Shown here: in pieces, positions 8,293-17,113 of the stretch
Layout of the letters: the number at the start of each line of letters is the position of its first letter
Numbering within the stretch: the first letter of the stretch is position 1
Source of the DNA: Luteithermobacter gelatinilyticus
GTDB lineage: Bacteria; Pseudomonadota; Alphaproteobacteria; Sphingomonadales; Emcibacteraceae
NCBI RefSeq assembly: GCF_005849285.1
Contig: NZ_CP040517.1
Location: 1 to 64,000 of the forward strand
Length of the DNA: 64,000 nucleotides
Reading direction: 5' to 3'
Translations under genes and position numbers: made by a program
Notes under the pieces: model-generated
What the model saw: only the letters and a program-made list of their open reading frames with translations
What the model was told of the DNA's origin: nothing
Database searches by the model: none

Positions 8293-9247
8293 GGCCGACA
8301 TTGCCGTGACAGTTCGGGATCTCGAACGCCGCTTCGGAGACTTCATCGCCGTCGATCGGGTGAATTTCGAGGTCAGAACCGGGGAGGTTTTCGGCTTTCT
8401 CGGACCCAACGGTTCGGGCAAGTCGACCACCATCCGCATGCTGACGGGCATCCTTGCCCCCAGCGCCGGCCAAGGCACAGTCGCCGGTTACGATATCCTG
8501 ACCGAGGCCGAAAAGATCAAGGAGCATATCGGCTATATGAGCCAGAAATTCTCGCTGTACGAGGATCTGACCGTCGAGGAAAATATTGATTTTTATGCCG
8601 GCATTTATCGCATCGCAAGGGACAAGCGCCGGGCGCGCAAGGACTGGGTGATCGAGATGGCCGGCCTTGCCGAACACCGGCGCGCCCGTACGGCGGTGCT
8701 GTCAGGCGGCTGGAAGCAACGGCTCGCGCTCGGCTGCGCAGTATTGCATGAGCCGCCGGTGATTTTCCTGGACGAACCGACCTCGGGCGTCGATCCCTTG
8801 AGCCGCCGCCGCTTCTGGGACCTTATTTACGACCTGTCCGCCAAAGGCGTCACCGTTTTTGTCACCACCCACTATATGGAAGAAGCCGAATATTGCGACC
8901 GCATCGGCCTTATTCATCGCGGTGAACTCGTTGCCGTCGGCACGCCGCATGAGCTTAAGACGAAGCTGATGCAGGAGTCCGTCATCGAGGTAATCTGTGA
9001 TCGGCCCCAGGATGCCATCGGCGCGCTTGAAAAGCTTGAGCACCTCAAGGGCGTGGCGCTGTTCGGGCGGGGGCTGCATGCGGTGGCCGCCGATGCGGAC
9101 GCGGCCCGGCGGGCGCTTGCCGACCGGCTGTCGGAGCGCGGCTATGAGGTTGAGGCGATCGAAGAGGTCACGCCGTCACTTGAGGACGTGTTCGTCTCCC
9201 TGATCGAAGCCCGGGACCGGGCGGCCCAGACCGCCGGAAAGGCCTAA
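8285..9247 (+). CDS. ABC transporter ATP-binding protein, second nucleotide-binding subunit
   Basis: 320 residues from the ATG at 8285, which overlaps the previous stop; the frame is open upstream but that part is inside the preceding gene. Walker A GPNGSGKST is at 40-48, the signature LSGGWKQRLALGCAV, Walker [14 protein letters not shown], and the switch histidine is present (VTTHYMEEAE). It is therefore the catalytically complete partner of the subunit encoded at 7342. It energises the two permeases encoded at 11159 and 12289. Confidence 0.92.
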   Translation: MTEADIAVTVRDLERRFGDFIAVDRVNFEVRTGEVFGFLGPNGSGKSTTIRMLTGILAPSAGQGTVAGYDILTEAEKIKEHIGYMSQKFSLYEDLTVEENIDFYAGIYRIARDKRRARKDWVIEMAGLAEHRRARTAVLSGGWKQRLALGCAVLHEPPVIFLDEPTSGVDPLSRRRFWDLIYDLSAKGVTVFVTTHYMEEAEYCDRIGLIHRGELVAVGTPHELKTKLMQESVIEVICDRPQDAIGALEKLEHLKGVALFGRGLHAVAADADAARRALADRLSERGYEVEAIEEVTPSLEDVFVSLIEARDRAAQTAGKA

Positions 9248-9277
9248 GGCATGACGGAAGAACAAGGAGAGGACGCG

Positions 9278-9694
9278 ATGTCACACCACAGGAAACATAG
9301 GATCTGGCTGAGGGCAGCGGGCGTCATCGCGGTGCTGTTTGGCCTGCTGACGATCCGCGAAGGCGGCACCGTTCTGCTGTGGAGCGAATGGGCGCGCCTG
9401 GCGGTCGGCAATTATGTGCCCTTTGTGGTCTGGTTTAATTTCATCGCGGGCTTTGCCTATGTCGCTGCCGGCCTGGCGTTGTGGTTCCAGTGGCGCTGGG
9501 CCGGTCTGCTGACCTTTACAATCGCTGCGATAACATTGGCGGTGTTCGCCATTTTCGGCATGTATGTGGCTGGCGGTGGCGTCTATGAGATGCGCACGGT
9601 CGTGGCCATGAGCCTGCGTAGCCTCATCTGGATTGTGCTAGCAATGATAGTCTATCGTCATCTGCCGAGGCTTCACAGGAGGCCGTACCTATGA
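9278..9694 (+). CDS. Small four-helix membrane protein of unknown function
   Basis: 138 residues with about four hydrophobic segments (near 12-30, 45-68, 72-95 and 110-130) and basic ends. The ATG at 9278 has a strong AAGGAGAGG ribosome-binding site, which decides against an ATG 27 bases upstream. I do not recognise the family. It overlaps the start of the ribonuclease gene by four bases (ATGA), so it is an integral operon member between the ATPase and permease genes. It could be an accessory subunit, but there is no direct evidence. Confidence 0.7.
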   Translation: MSHHRKHRIWLRAAGVIAVLFGLLTIREGGTVLLWSEWARLAVGNYVPFVVWFNFIAGFAYVAAGLALWFQWRWAGLLTFTIAAITLAVFAIFGMYVAGGGVYEMRTVVAMSLRSLIWIVLAMIVYRHLPRLHRRPYL

Positions 9695-11106
9695 AAATCA
9701 CCTTTCATGGCGCGGCGCAGGAAGTGACCGGTTCCTGTACCCTTATCGAAACGGACACCCTGCGGTTTCTGGTGGACTGCGGCATGTTCCAGGGGGGCCG
9801 GGAGCAGGACGCGCGCAATCGCGCGGCCTTCCCGTTCGAGGCGGATAAAATAGATTTCGTCCTGCTGACCCATGCCCATATTGATCATAGCGGCCTGCTG
9901 CCGAAGCTTTGGCAGGACGGGTTTCGCGGGCCGATCTATACCACGCAGGCGACGGCTAATCTGCTGAACATTATGCTACGCGACAGCGCCCATATCCAGG
10001 AATCGGAGATGGAGCGGGCGCGGCGTCATGCGAAAGGCCGCCGCCGTCCGCCGCCCCCCCTGTACCGGATGGCGGACGCCGAGGGCGTGCTGGCGCAAAT
10101 CCACCCGCAGGCCTATGACGAGCCGTTCCGTCCGCATCCCGACCTGCACATCCGGCTGCGCGACGCCGGGCATATCCTGGGGTCGGCCATTCTGGAAATT
10201 TGGCTCAGCGAGAACGGTTGCGAGCGCAAGCTGGTTTTTTCCGGTGATCTCGGTCAGCCCGGTCGCCCCATTCTGCGTGATCCCTGCCGGATCAAAGACG
10301 CCGACTATTTGTTCATGGAATCAACCTACGGCGACCGGCGGCATAAGGATCTTGCCGCCACTCTCGAGGAATTCGTCACGGTCGTGAATGAAACGCTCAA
10401 TGACAAGGGCGGCAATGTCATCATTCCGGCCTTCGCGGTGGGCCGCACCCAGGAAATCCTGTACTATTTCCATCACCTGACCCGGCAGGGCCGGTTCCGC
10501 AATCTCAATATCTTCGTCGATTCGCCAATGGCCACCGCCGTCACCGGGGTGACCCGTCATCACATGGAACTGTTTGACAAAGAAGCCCGCAAGCTGGCCG
10601 CTTGGCACGGTAAGGGGTGCGGTGTACCGCTGCTAAAATTCGTCGGTAGTGCCGAGGAATCGCGGGCGCTGAACAACATTCGTTCCGGCGCGGTCATTAT
10701 TGCCGCCAGCGGCATGTGCACTGCCGGACGCATCAAACATCATCTGCTGCATAATTTGGACCGACCCGAAAACGCGGTACTGATTACCGGTTTTCAGGCC
10801 AAGGGCACCCTCGGCCGGCGACTGGTGGATGGTGCCGAGCAGGTACGCATCTTCGGCCAGCAGGTACCGGTCCGCGCCCGCATACACACGCTCGGCGGCT
10901 TTTCCGCCCATGCGGACCAGGCGGCGTTGATGGACTGGCTCGGCGCCTTCACGCGCCCGCCCGCCCGCAGCTTCGTGATGCATGGCGAGCCTGAGGCTGT
11001 CGCTGCGCTAGCCGGCCGGATGCAAACGGATCTCGGCTGGCGGGTGGACCTGCCGGAACCGGGTGAGAGCTTTCTTGAGGAAACGATCAGCGAGAAGGCC
11101 GGGTAA
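9691..11106 (+). CDS. MBL-fold / beta-CASP RNA-processing exonuclease
   Basis: 471 residues. The metallo-beta-lactamase zinc motif THAHIDHSG (H61, H63, D65, H66) is followed by DAGHILGSAILEIW, FSGDLGQPGRPI and MESTYGDRRHKD; the beta-CASP domain has IIPAFAVGRTQEILYYF and the final HTLGGFSAHADQAAL. This is the architecture of CPSF73-like bacterial RNases that cleave or trim RNA. It is unexpected within a drug-exporter operon; the overlap with the preceding gene shows it is co-translated rather than adjacent by chance. Confidence 0.92.
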   Translation: MKITFHGAAQEVTGSCTLIETDTLRFLVDCGMFQGGREQDARNRAAFPFEADKIDFVLLTHAHIDHSGLLPKLWQDGFRGPIYTTQATANLLNIMLRDSAHIQESEMERARRHAKGRRRPPPPLYRMADAEGVLAQIHPQAYDEPFRPHPDLHIRLRDAGHILGSAILEIWLSENGCERKLVFSGDLGQPGRPILRDPCRIKDADYLFMESTYGDRRHKDLAATLEEFVTVVNETLNDKGGNVIIPAFAVGRTQEILYYFHHLTRQGRFRNLNIFVDSPMATAVTGVTRHHMELFDKEARKLAAWHGKGCGVPLLKFVGSAEESRALNNIRSGAVIIAASGMCTAGRIKHHLLHNLDRPENAVLITGFQAKGTLGRRLVDGAEQVRIFGQQVPVRARIHTLGGFSAHADQAALMDWLGAFTRPPARSFVMHGEPEAVAALAGRMQTDLGWRVDLPEPGESFLEETISEKAG

Positions 11107-11158
11107 CGAAAAGGCTAACGGGAAGTGGCGGGAACAATGATATGACAGGACCAGGAAC

Positions 11159-12292
11159 ATGAAAGTCTTTCGGGTATGGGCCGTCTCGCGCAAGGAGTTT
11201 ATCCATATTTTGCGCGATTCGCGCAGCCTCGGCATGGCGATCGCCATCCCCATGCTGTTGCTGCTGCTGTTCGGCTATGCTCTGTCGCTTGATGTGGACA
11301 ACGTGCCAACCGTCGTCTGGGACCAGAACAATTCCCAGTCAAGCCGGGAATTCATCAGCCGTCTCCAGGGCTCGCGTTATTTCTCGGTCACTGGTTATGT
11401 CACCAGCTATCCCGAGATTGAAGAAGCCCTCGATAGTGCCGCCGCCCTGATTGCCCTTGTTATCCCTGAGGATTTCACCGGGCGGATCGAAAGCGGCCGC
11501 AGCGCCCCGGTGCAGGCCATTATCGACGGCAGCGATCCCAACACGGCGACCATCGCCACGGGTTATCTCGATGTGGTGGCGTTCGGCTATTCCCGCGAGG
11601 TGGCGCTGCATAAAATCCGTCGCACCACGGGTCGGACGGTGTATCCGCTGATCGACCTGCGGCCCCGGGCCTGGTTCAATGCCGACCTTGAATCCAGGAA
11701 CTACATCATTCCCGGCCTGATCGCCGTCATCATGATGGTGATTGCCGCACTCCTGACCTCGCTCACCGTGGCGCGCGAATGGGAGCAGGGCACTATGGAA
11801 CAGCTCATTGCGACGCCGGTCAAGGGGTCGGAGCTGATCCTCGGCAAGCTGATCCCCTATTTCGCCATTGGCATGTTGGATGTCACACTTGCCGTGCTGA
11901 TGGGCGAGTTCCTGTTCGGCGTGCCCTTGCGCGGCAGTGTGGCGCTGCTGTTTGCTATGGCGGCAATCTTCCTCGCCGGCGCCCTGTCGCTGGGCATGCT
12001 GATCAGCATCGTCACCAAGAGGCAGTTGCTCGCGAGCCAGCTCGCCATGGTGTTGACCTTCCTGCCGTCCTTTTTGCTGTCGGGCTTCATGTACGCCATC
12101 GCCAATATGCCGCTCGGCGTACAGCTCCTTACCCACTTGGTGCCGGCGCGCTATTTCGTCACCATGCTCAAGGGCATCTATCTCAAGGATGTGGGGCTGG
12201 AAATACTGGCACTCGAAGCAGCCCTCCTGGTGCTGTTCGGCGTGATCCTGGTGTTGATCGCCAACAAACGGTTCCGAAAAAGGCTTGGATGA
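11159..12292 (+). CDS. ABC-2 type permease subunit (YbhS-like)
   Basis: 377 residues: one amino-terminal membrane helix (about 23-43), a large periplasmic part to about 175 containing DQNNSQSSREFISRLQGSRY, then five or six helices with VAREWEQGTMEQLIATPV and SGFMYAIANMPLGVQLLTHL. This is the ABC2_membrane_3 layout of YbhS/YhhJ. It is about one third identical by eye to the next gene, its heterodimer partner. A 52-base gap separates it from the ribonuclease gene. Confidence 0.92.
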   Translation: MKVFRVWAVSRKEFIHILRDSRSLGMAIAIPMLLLLLFGYALSLDVDNVPTVVWDQNNSQSSREFISRLQGSRYFSVTGYVTSYPEIEEALDSAAALIALVIPEDFTGRIESGRSAPVQAIIDGSDPNTATIATGYLDVVAFGYSREVALHKIRRTTGRTVYPLIDLRPRAWFNADLESRNYIIPGLIAVIMMVIAALLTSLTVAREWEQGTMEQLIATPVKGSELILGKLIPYFAIGMLDVTLAVLMGEFLFGVPLRGSVALLFAMAAIFLAGALSLGMLISIVTKRQLLASQLAMVLTFLPSFLLSGFMYAIANMPLGVQLLTHLVPARYFVTMLKGIYLKDVGLEILALEAALLVLFGVILVLIANKRFRKRLG

Positions 12293-13422
12293 TGTTTGAA
12301 CGCCTGTACCAGATGTTGATCAAGGAATTCCTGCAGATTTTCCGCGATCCCAAGATGCGCGGCATCATCTTTGTCATGCCGATCCTGCAGGTGCTGGTTT
12401 TCGGTTATGCAGTGACGCTGGATGTGGAGCATATCCGGACCGCCGTCCTTGATCACGACAATTCGGTAGCGAGCCGGGAATTCATCGCCCGCTTTGCCCG
12501 CTCGGGTTATTTCGACGTGGTGCGGCAGGCGCGCGACGAGGCGGAACTCAAGCGCCTGATTGACCGGGGCGAGGTGTCAGCGGCGTTCCAGATCAATCAC
12601 GGCTATCAAGACAAGATCCGCAGCGGGCGGCGGGCCGAGGTGCAGCTGATCGTCGACGGCACGGATTCCAACACTGCCGGCGTCGTGCTCGACTACAGTA
12701 ATAAAATCTCCACCCGGCTGTCGCGGGATGTGCTGATTTCCTGGTTCACCCGGGTGAACGGCGCCTTTGATCCGCCGGGGCGCGTCGATGTCCAGACCCG
12801 CACCTGGTTCAACGAGAATCTGGAAAGCCGCAATTTCTACGTTCCCGGGGTGATCGCCATCGTCGTTATGCTGATCACCCTGATGCTGACCAGCATGGCG
12901 GTGGTCCGCGAGAAGGAGATCGGCACCATCGAGCAGATCATGGTCACCCCGATCACGCCGCTGGAATTCATCCTCGGCAAGACGCTGCCCTTTGCGCTGA
13001 TCGGGTTTGTCGATGTGGTGCTGGTGACGGTGGTCGGCGTCTTCTGGTTCGAGGTGCCGATCCAGGGCAGCCTGCCGCTGCTGTTCGGCGCGACCACGCT
13101 TTACCTGATGACCACGCTCGGCATCGGGCTCTTGATCTCCACCGTCAGCCGCACCCAGCAACAGGCGATGATGAGCGCCTTCTTCTTCTATTTTCCTGCC
13201 GTGCTGCTGTCGGGCTTCATGTTCCCGATCGCCAACATGCCTCTAGTCGTGCAGTGGCTCACCTATCTCAACCCGCTGCGCTATTTCCTGGTGGTGGTGC
13301 GCGGCATCTTTCTGAAAGGCGTCGGGCCGGAAATCCTCTGGCCGCAAATGTTGGCGCTCGCCGTGCTTGGCGTCCTTATGCTGTGGCTCGCCGCAAGCCG
13401 CTTCCAGAAGACGCTCAGCTAG
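12289..13422 (+). CDS. ABC-2 type permease subunit (YbhR-like)
   Basis: 377 residues from the ATG overlapping the previous stop; a second ATG follows at once. Same layout as its neighbour: helix near 25-43, periplasmic domain with DHDNSVASREFIARF, then helices with VVREKEIGTIEQIMVTPITPLEF and FPIANMPLVVQWLTYLNPLRYF. With the two ATPases and the HlyD-type adaptor it completes a tripartite exporter; YbhGFSR in E. coli is linked to tolerance of certain antibiotics and to cation export. Its stop codon TAG is the first triplet of a palindromic element. Confidence 0.92.
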   Translation: MMFERLYQMLIKEFLQIFRDPKMRGIIFVMPILQVLVFGYAVTLDVEHIRTAVLDHDNSVASREFIARFARSGYFDVVRQARDEAELKRLIDRGEVSAAFQINHGYQDKIRSGRRAEVQLIVDGTDSNTAGVVLDYSNKISTRLSRDVLISWFTRVNGAFDPPGRVDVQTRTWFNENLESRNFYVPGVIAIVVMLITLMLTSMAVVREKEIGTIEQIMVTPITPLEFILGKTLPFALIGFVDVVLVTVVGVFWFEVPIQGSLPLLFGATTLYLMTTLGIGLLISTVSRTQQQAMMSAFFFYFPAVLLSGFMFPIANMPLVVQWLTYLNPLRYFLVVVRGIFLKGVGPEILWPQMLALAVLGVLMLWLAASRFQKTLS

Positions 13423-13453
13423 AGTGAATTGTGGATAGGTTGGCTCAATTCTG
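13420..13453. repeat. One end of the palindromic MITE-like element
   Basis: TAGAGTGAATTGTG followed by GATAGGTTGGCTCAATTCTG. It matches the left end of the 143-bp copy at 43613, but no matching right end is seen before secB. The initial TAG is used as the stop codon of the permease gene. Confidence 0.6.
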
Positions 13454-13468
13454 TACCCAGAATCCGGT

Positions 13469-13490
13469 ACCGGGGCCAATCAGCCCCGGT
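13469..13490. terminator. GC-rich hairpin between converging operons
   Basis: ACCGGGGC, six-base loop, GCCCCGGT: a perfect 8-bp stem between the exporter permease (+) and secB (-). There is no T run, so termination activity is only plausible. Confidence 0.4.
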
Positions 13491-13514
13491 GTAAATTCAG
13501 CCCCGGTGTAAATC
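13481..13514. repeat. 17-bp tandem duplication
   Basis: CAGCCCCGGTGTAAAT occurs twice with a 17-base period, the first copy containing the right arm of the hairpin at 13469. Confidence 0.7.
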
Positions 13515-13537
13515 ATGCGGGGAACCCACCGGCAAAA

Positions 13538-14074
13538 TCAGTTGACCGTGATGTTTTCCGTCGGGGTTTGGGCATCGCCCTTGGCGTTCTGGACCTGACG
13601 GGCATACAGGCTGGCAAAGTCGATGGGTTCCAGCATCAGTGGTGGGAAACCGCCATCACGGGTAGCATCGGCAATGATGCGCCGGGCAAACGGGAACAGC
13701 ATGCGTGGCGCCTCGATCATCAGGAAGGGCTGCAACGCCTGCTGCGGCACGTTTTTGGCGCCAAACAGACCGGAATAGACCAGTTCCACCACAAAGGCGG
13801 TATCTTCACCGGTTTTAGCCGTGGCGCTGATTTTCAGATCCACCTCAAAAACCTCTTCGCCGAGCTGGCGGGCATTAAGATTGACATTAATGTCCATGGA
13901 CGGTTTTTCATTGGCCAGCTTCTGGAGCGTCTGGGCCGGCGTCGGATTTTCGAAAGAGAGATCTTTGATATACTGACCGAGAATGCCGACCTGAATGGCG
14001 TCGGATTTTTGTTCCCCGGCTTTTTCGTCCCCGGAAGTGGTTTCAGCGGTTTTGTTTTCTGTTTCTTCAGACAT
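13538..14074 (-). CDS. secB: Protein-export chaperone SecB
   Basis: 178 residues. SecB tetramers hold unfolded precursors and deliver them to SecA. Recognisable segments are QYIKDLSFENPTPAQ, VFEVDLKISATAKTGEDTAF and the hallmark EAPRMLFPFARRIIADATRDGGFPP (in two parts). The start at 14074 (MSEETENK) has a GGGAAG site upstream on the minus strand; the open frame reaches 14173 but the extra residues do not look like SecB. The acidic amino end and the tail after ARQV are typical of alphaproteobacterial SecB. Confidence 0.95.
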   Translation of the reverse strand: MSEETENKTAETTSGDEKAGEQKSDAIQVGILGQYIKDLSFENPTPAQTLQKLANEKPSMDINVNLNARQLGEEVFEVDLKISATAKTGEDTAFVVELVYSGLFGAKNVPQQALQPFLMIEAPRMLFPFARRIIADATRDGGFPPLMLEPIDFASLYARQVQNAKGDAQTPTENITVN

Positions 14075-14281
14075 CGAATTCTTCCCAAATAAGATTATTC
14101 TGGCAATTGGATCAATATAGAGTGATAAATCTGTTAAAAGCGATTGGCTAGCACGGATTTTCGCCCAGCACAAGCCGAACCTGCCCGCTCTTTTGAAAAT
14201 CCGGCATATTTGACATTTGTGCCTGCAGTGCCCCCTTCTGATTTGCTGCCGGTTATTATCTTTAAACTGTTTACAAGCCTT

Positions 14282-14773
14282 TTATTTTCGCTCCTCATCA
14301 TCCTCCTTTTTATGCCAGGGGTCAAGAGAAGGGGGAGGCGTGTCCTTTTCTTCCCTGTATTCCCCGTCTATGGTGGGGCCTGGATGGTCAAAGGGATCTG
14401 TCTGCTGGCCATAAAAGCGCAGCTTTACATGGCGCAGCAAATATCGTCCCAGCAGGGTGCGTATCGGGCTTATGGATAAAAAAACCGCTGCCGTATCCGT
14501 GATAAATCCGGGAAGCAGGAAAAAAAATCCCGCAATCAGCAGAAAAAAACCGTGGAAAATTTCTTCCACCGGACTTTCCCCCCGTTGCAAGTTGTCATGC
14601 ATGCGGCGCATGACTTCAAATCCTTCCAGGCGGATCAGATAAACGCCCAGAACCGCGGTCAGCAGCGTGGCGATCAGGGCGTTCAGCCCGCCAATGGCCT
14701 CTCCCACTTCGAGGAAGACCAGAAACTCAAGATAGGGGACGGCAAGGATCAGAACCAGGATCAATAAGGGCAT
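14282..14773 (-). CDS. fxsA: FxsA-family membrane protein
   Basis: 163 residues with the FxsA core: PYLEFLVFLEVGEAIGG at the start, the LIRLEGFEVMRRMHDNLQRGE cytoplasmic stretch, and FLLLIAGFFFLLPGFITD. FxsA in E. coli influences exclusion of phage T7 by F plasmids; its normal role is unclear. The last 45 residues are charged and proline-rich. It is on the strand of secB, 207 bases upstream of it, and diverges from the Tim44-like gene, a usual alphaproteobacterial arrangement. Confidence 0.88.
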   Translation of the reverse strand: MPLLILVLILAVPYLEFLVFLEVGEAIGGLNALIATLLTAVLGVYLIRLEGFEVMRRMHDNLQRGESPVEEIFHGFFLLIAGFFFLLPGFITDTAAVFLSISPIRTLLGRYLLRHVKLRFYGQQTDPFDHPGPTIDGEYREEKDTPPPSLDPWHKKEDDEERK

Positions 14774-14960
14774 GTCATCATCTTCTTTTTTATCATCATC
14801 TTGGCGTGTTGCATGTTATGGGGGTTATGGGTGTCGTGTTGTACCGGAATTTCGGCGTTATCGGTTAAAATTATTTTGCGGTAACGGAACCGCTATTGCA
14901 GGGTTGGCCCAAGGGCGCAAAGAATCTTGCAATCCTGTATTCAAAAATTTGTTTATTCAT

Positions 14961-14984
14961 CCTATATATAAAACACTATATAGG
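14961..14984. promoter_or_regulatory. Inverted repeat in the fxsA / Tim44-like divergent spacer
   Basis: CCTATATA, eight bases, TATATAGG: perfect 8-bp arms in the 352-base spacer 14774-15125. It could be an operator or part of a promoter. Nearer to the gene start, 15050-15105 holds a T-rich stretch with several imperfect TTGGCCTGTTT units. No gene is seen in the spacer. Confidence 0.4.
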
Positions 14985-15125
14985 CACGCGGGCCGGATCG
15001 CCAAGTCCCGGTTCGGCCGATGCCCGGTTTCGGGGAAGGTCTTCCTGTTTTTTTGGCCTGTTTCTTGGCCTGTTTTTGGGGCCTGCTTTTTAGCCTTTTT
15101 TTGAGAATGCCTTTGAGAAAGTTCT

Positions 15126-15830
15126 ATGGAAAACGGATCTGACAATTTTGAGCTGATTATCCTGGCGCTGGTCGCCGCGTTCATCATCCTGCAACTGCGC
15201 CGGGTTCTTGGCCGGAAAACCGGCTATGACGGGTCCGACGAAAAGGACCGCAAGACATATGGCCGGGGGATGCAGGAAAAGGACAATGTGGTTCCCATGC
15301 GTCGGGACCCGCTGGATCCTTATGGCAAAAAAGAAAACAGCCATGCCGAGGAAAATCCCCTTGGCGTCAAACGGGATTCACCCTTTTATGAGACGCTGAG
15401 CAAAATTCGCGAGTATGACAGAAACTTCAGTCTGCACAGTTTCTTGGACGGCGCGGAAATGGCCTATGGCATGATTTTACAGGCGTTCTGGAGCGGAGAT
15501 AAAACCACCCTGCGGAATATGCTGAGCAAGGATGTGTATAGTCAGTTCGTCCGGGTTCTTGAGGATATGCAGCAAAAAGGCCTGCATTTTGACAATGTGT
15601 TGCGGGATGTGGAAAAAATCGACCTCAAGGAAGCCACGCTGACAGGAAGTGTGGCAGAACTTACCCTGGAGTTCACCAGCCATATGGTGCTGGCCACCAA
15701 AGATAGTGAAGGCCGGATTATTGAAGGGGATGTAACGGAACCGGTCCGGGTGGTGGACATCTGGACTTTCTGTCGCGATGTGAAACGTTCCGATCCCAAC
15801 TGGACTCTGGTCGCCACCCGCAATGGTTAA
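15126..15830 (+). CDS. Tim44/TimA-domain membrane-associated protein
   Basis: 234 residues. One membrane helix near 9-23 (LIILALVAAFIILQL), a charged linker of about 75 residues, then a Tim44-like domain with FLDGAEMAYGMILQAFWSGD and the ending VVDIWTFCRDVKRSDPNWTLVATRNG, typical of the bacterial family. Mitochondrial Tim44 descends from this group; the bacterial role is not settled. Overlaps mltA by eight bases, as in many alphaproteobacteria. Confidence 0.9.
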   Translation: MENGSDNFELIILALVAAFIILQLRRVLGRKTGYDGSDEKDRKTYGRGMQEKDNVVPMRRDPLDPYGKKENSHAEENPLGVKRDSPFYETLSKIREYDRNFSLHSFLDGAEMAYGMILQAFWSGDKTTLRNMLSKDVYSQFVRVLEDMQQKGLHFDNVLRDVEKIDLKEATLTGSVAELTLEFTSHMVLATKDSEGRIIEGDVTEPVRVVDIWTFCRDVKRSDPNWTLVATRNG

Positions 15831-17112
15831 GGTTGCCCCTCCTCAGCCCGAAACCGGTCCGGTCTTCGGGCGCAGGACGTTTGTGCTGGGGATGGCGGCG
15901 GGGCTTTTGATGGGGATGGTGTTGGGGGCCGTTCTGATCAGTCTGGTCGGGACCGGGGAAATCCGGCTTCCCCAAAAGGATAAAAGCCCCTATAAGGTCC
16001 TGGCGGTGACGGCTCTTCCGGGATGGGGGGAAGATGATCATGAGAAAGCGCTGGCCGCATTTGCCCGATCTTGTGAAAAATGGCGGACCCTGCCGCAGGA
16101 TGCCCCCCTGTCATCCGTACATACCATGACGCCCGCCGACTGGCAGGAGGTGTGTGAAAATCTTCCCGAACCGGGATCGGGGCAGGCAAAACCATATTTC
16201 GAAAAAAATTTTACGGCCCTTTCCTTGGTGAACAACCACAATGGGGATATCGAAACCGGTCTGTTTACGGGATATTTTGCTCCGGTCTATGAAGGCGCCC
16301 GGACCCGAAGTGAAACTTATGCCTACCCTCTCTATATGCTGCCTCCTGATCTGCAGGTGGTTGATCTGGGAGAGTTCGATCCCCGGTTCAAAGGCCACAC
16401 GATCGTGGGAGAAGTCCGGGAAGGCCGCTTTGTTCCCTATAAAAGTCGCCGCATGATTGAAGAGCGCCGCGCCTTGGATAATCAGGGGCTGGAACTGGTG
16501 TGGCTGAAAAATTCCACCGATGCCTTTTTTCTACATATTCAGGGATCCGGGCTTATCCGGTTTCCCGATGGGGAAATTATGCAGGTGGGGTATGCTGGGA
16601 AAAATGGCCGGCCATATCGGGCGGTGGGCCGATTTCTGATTGAAAATGGCGAAATTCCGCCCGAAAATATGTCGATGCAGGCCATTCGCACATGGATGAA
16701 GGAAAATAAGGACCGGGCAACAGAACTGATGTGGCAGAATCCGTCTTATGTTTTTTTCCGGGAACTGGACGGGGCTGGCCCCGTAGGCAGCCTCGGCGTA
16801 CCCCTGACGCCGGGACGGTCCCTGGCGGTGGACCGTTCGCAAGTGCCTTTGGGGGTTCCCCTGTGGCTGGATGTGGCGATCCGGGATGATCTTCTGGGCG
16901 GTGTGCCGCTCAAGCGGCTGATGGTGGCCCAAGATACCGGCGGGGCGATCCGGGGACGGGTTCGCGGCGATATATATTGGGGGATTGGCGCCGAAGCCGG
17001 GGAAATCGCTGGCCATATGCGTGAGACGGGCAGCTATTATCTGTTGCTGCCTCATGCCCTGGCGCAGAAAGTCATGGCCGAAACAGCTTCTTCTGCCGCC
17101 CGGGAGTCCTGA
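15823..17112 (+). CDS. mltA: Membrane-bound lytic murein transglycosylase A
   Basis: 429 residues. Cleaves glycan strands of peptidoglycan with formation of 1,6-anhydromuramic acid. A membrane anchor is at about 22-45 (LGMAAGLLMGMVLGAVLIS), so it is probably tethered rather than a lipoprotein. The MltA domain has ETGLFTGYFAPVYEGARTRS, HIQGSGLIRFPDGE and the 3D domain with the catalytic aspartate in MVAQDTGGAIRGRVRGDIYWG. Two bases separate its stop codon from the Smr-domain gene. Confidence 0.95.
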   Translation: MVKVAPPQPETGPVFGRRTFVLGMAAGLLMGMVLGAVLISLVGTGEIRLPQKDKSPYKVLAVTALPGWGEDDHEKALAAFARSCEKWRTLPQDAPLSSVHTMTPADWQEVCENLPEPGSGQAKPYFEKNFTALSLVNNHNGDIETGLFTGYFAPVYEGARTRSETYAYPLYMLPPDLQVVDLGEFDPRFKGHTIVGEVREGRFVPYKSRRMIEERRALDNQGLELVWLKNSTDAFFLHIQGSGLIRFPDGEIMQVGYAGKNGRPYRAVGRFLIENGEIPPENMSMQAIRTWMKENKDRATELMWQNPSYVFFRELDGAGPVGSLGVPLTPGRSLAVDRSQVPLGVPLWLDVAIRDDLLGGVPLKRLMVAQDTGGAIRGRVRGDIYWGIGAEAGEIAGHMRETGSYYLLLPHALAQKVMAETASSAARES

Positions 17113-17113
17113 A

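Noticed and set aside
9251-9277. Upstream start for the small membrane protein
   Set aside because: The ATG at 9278 has a much better ribosome-binding site and the nine extra residues are acidic and not membrane-protein-like.
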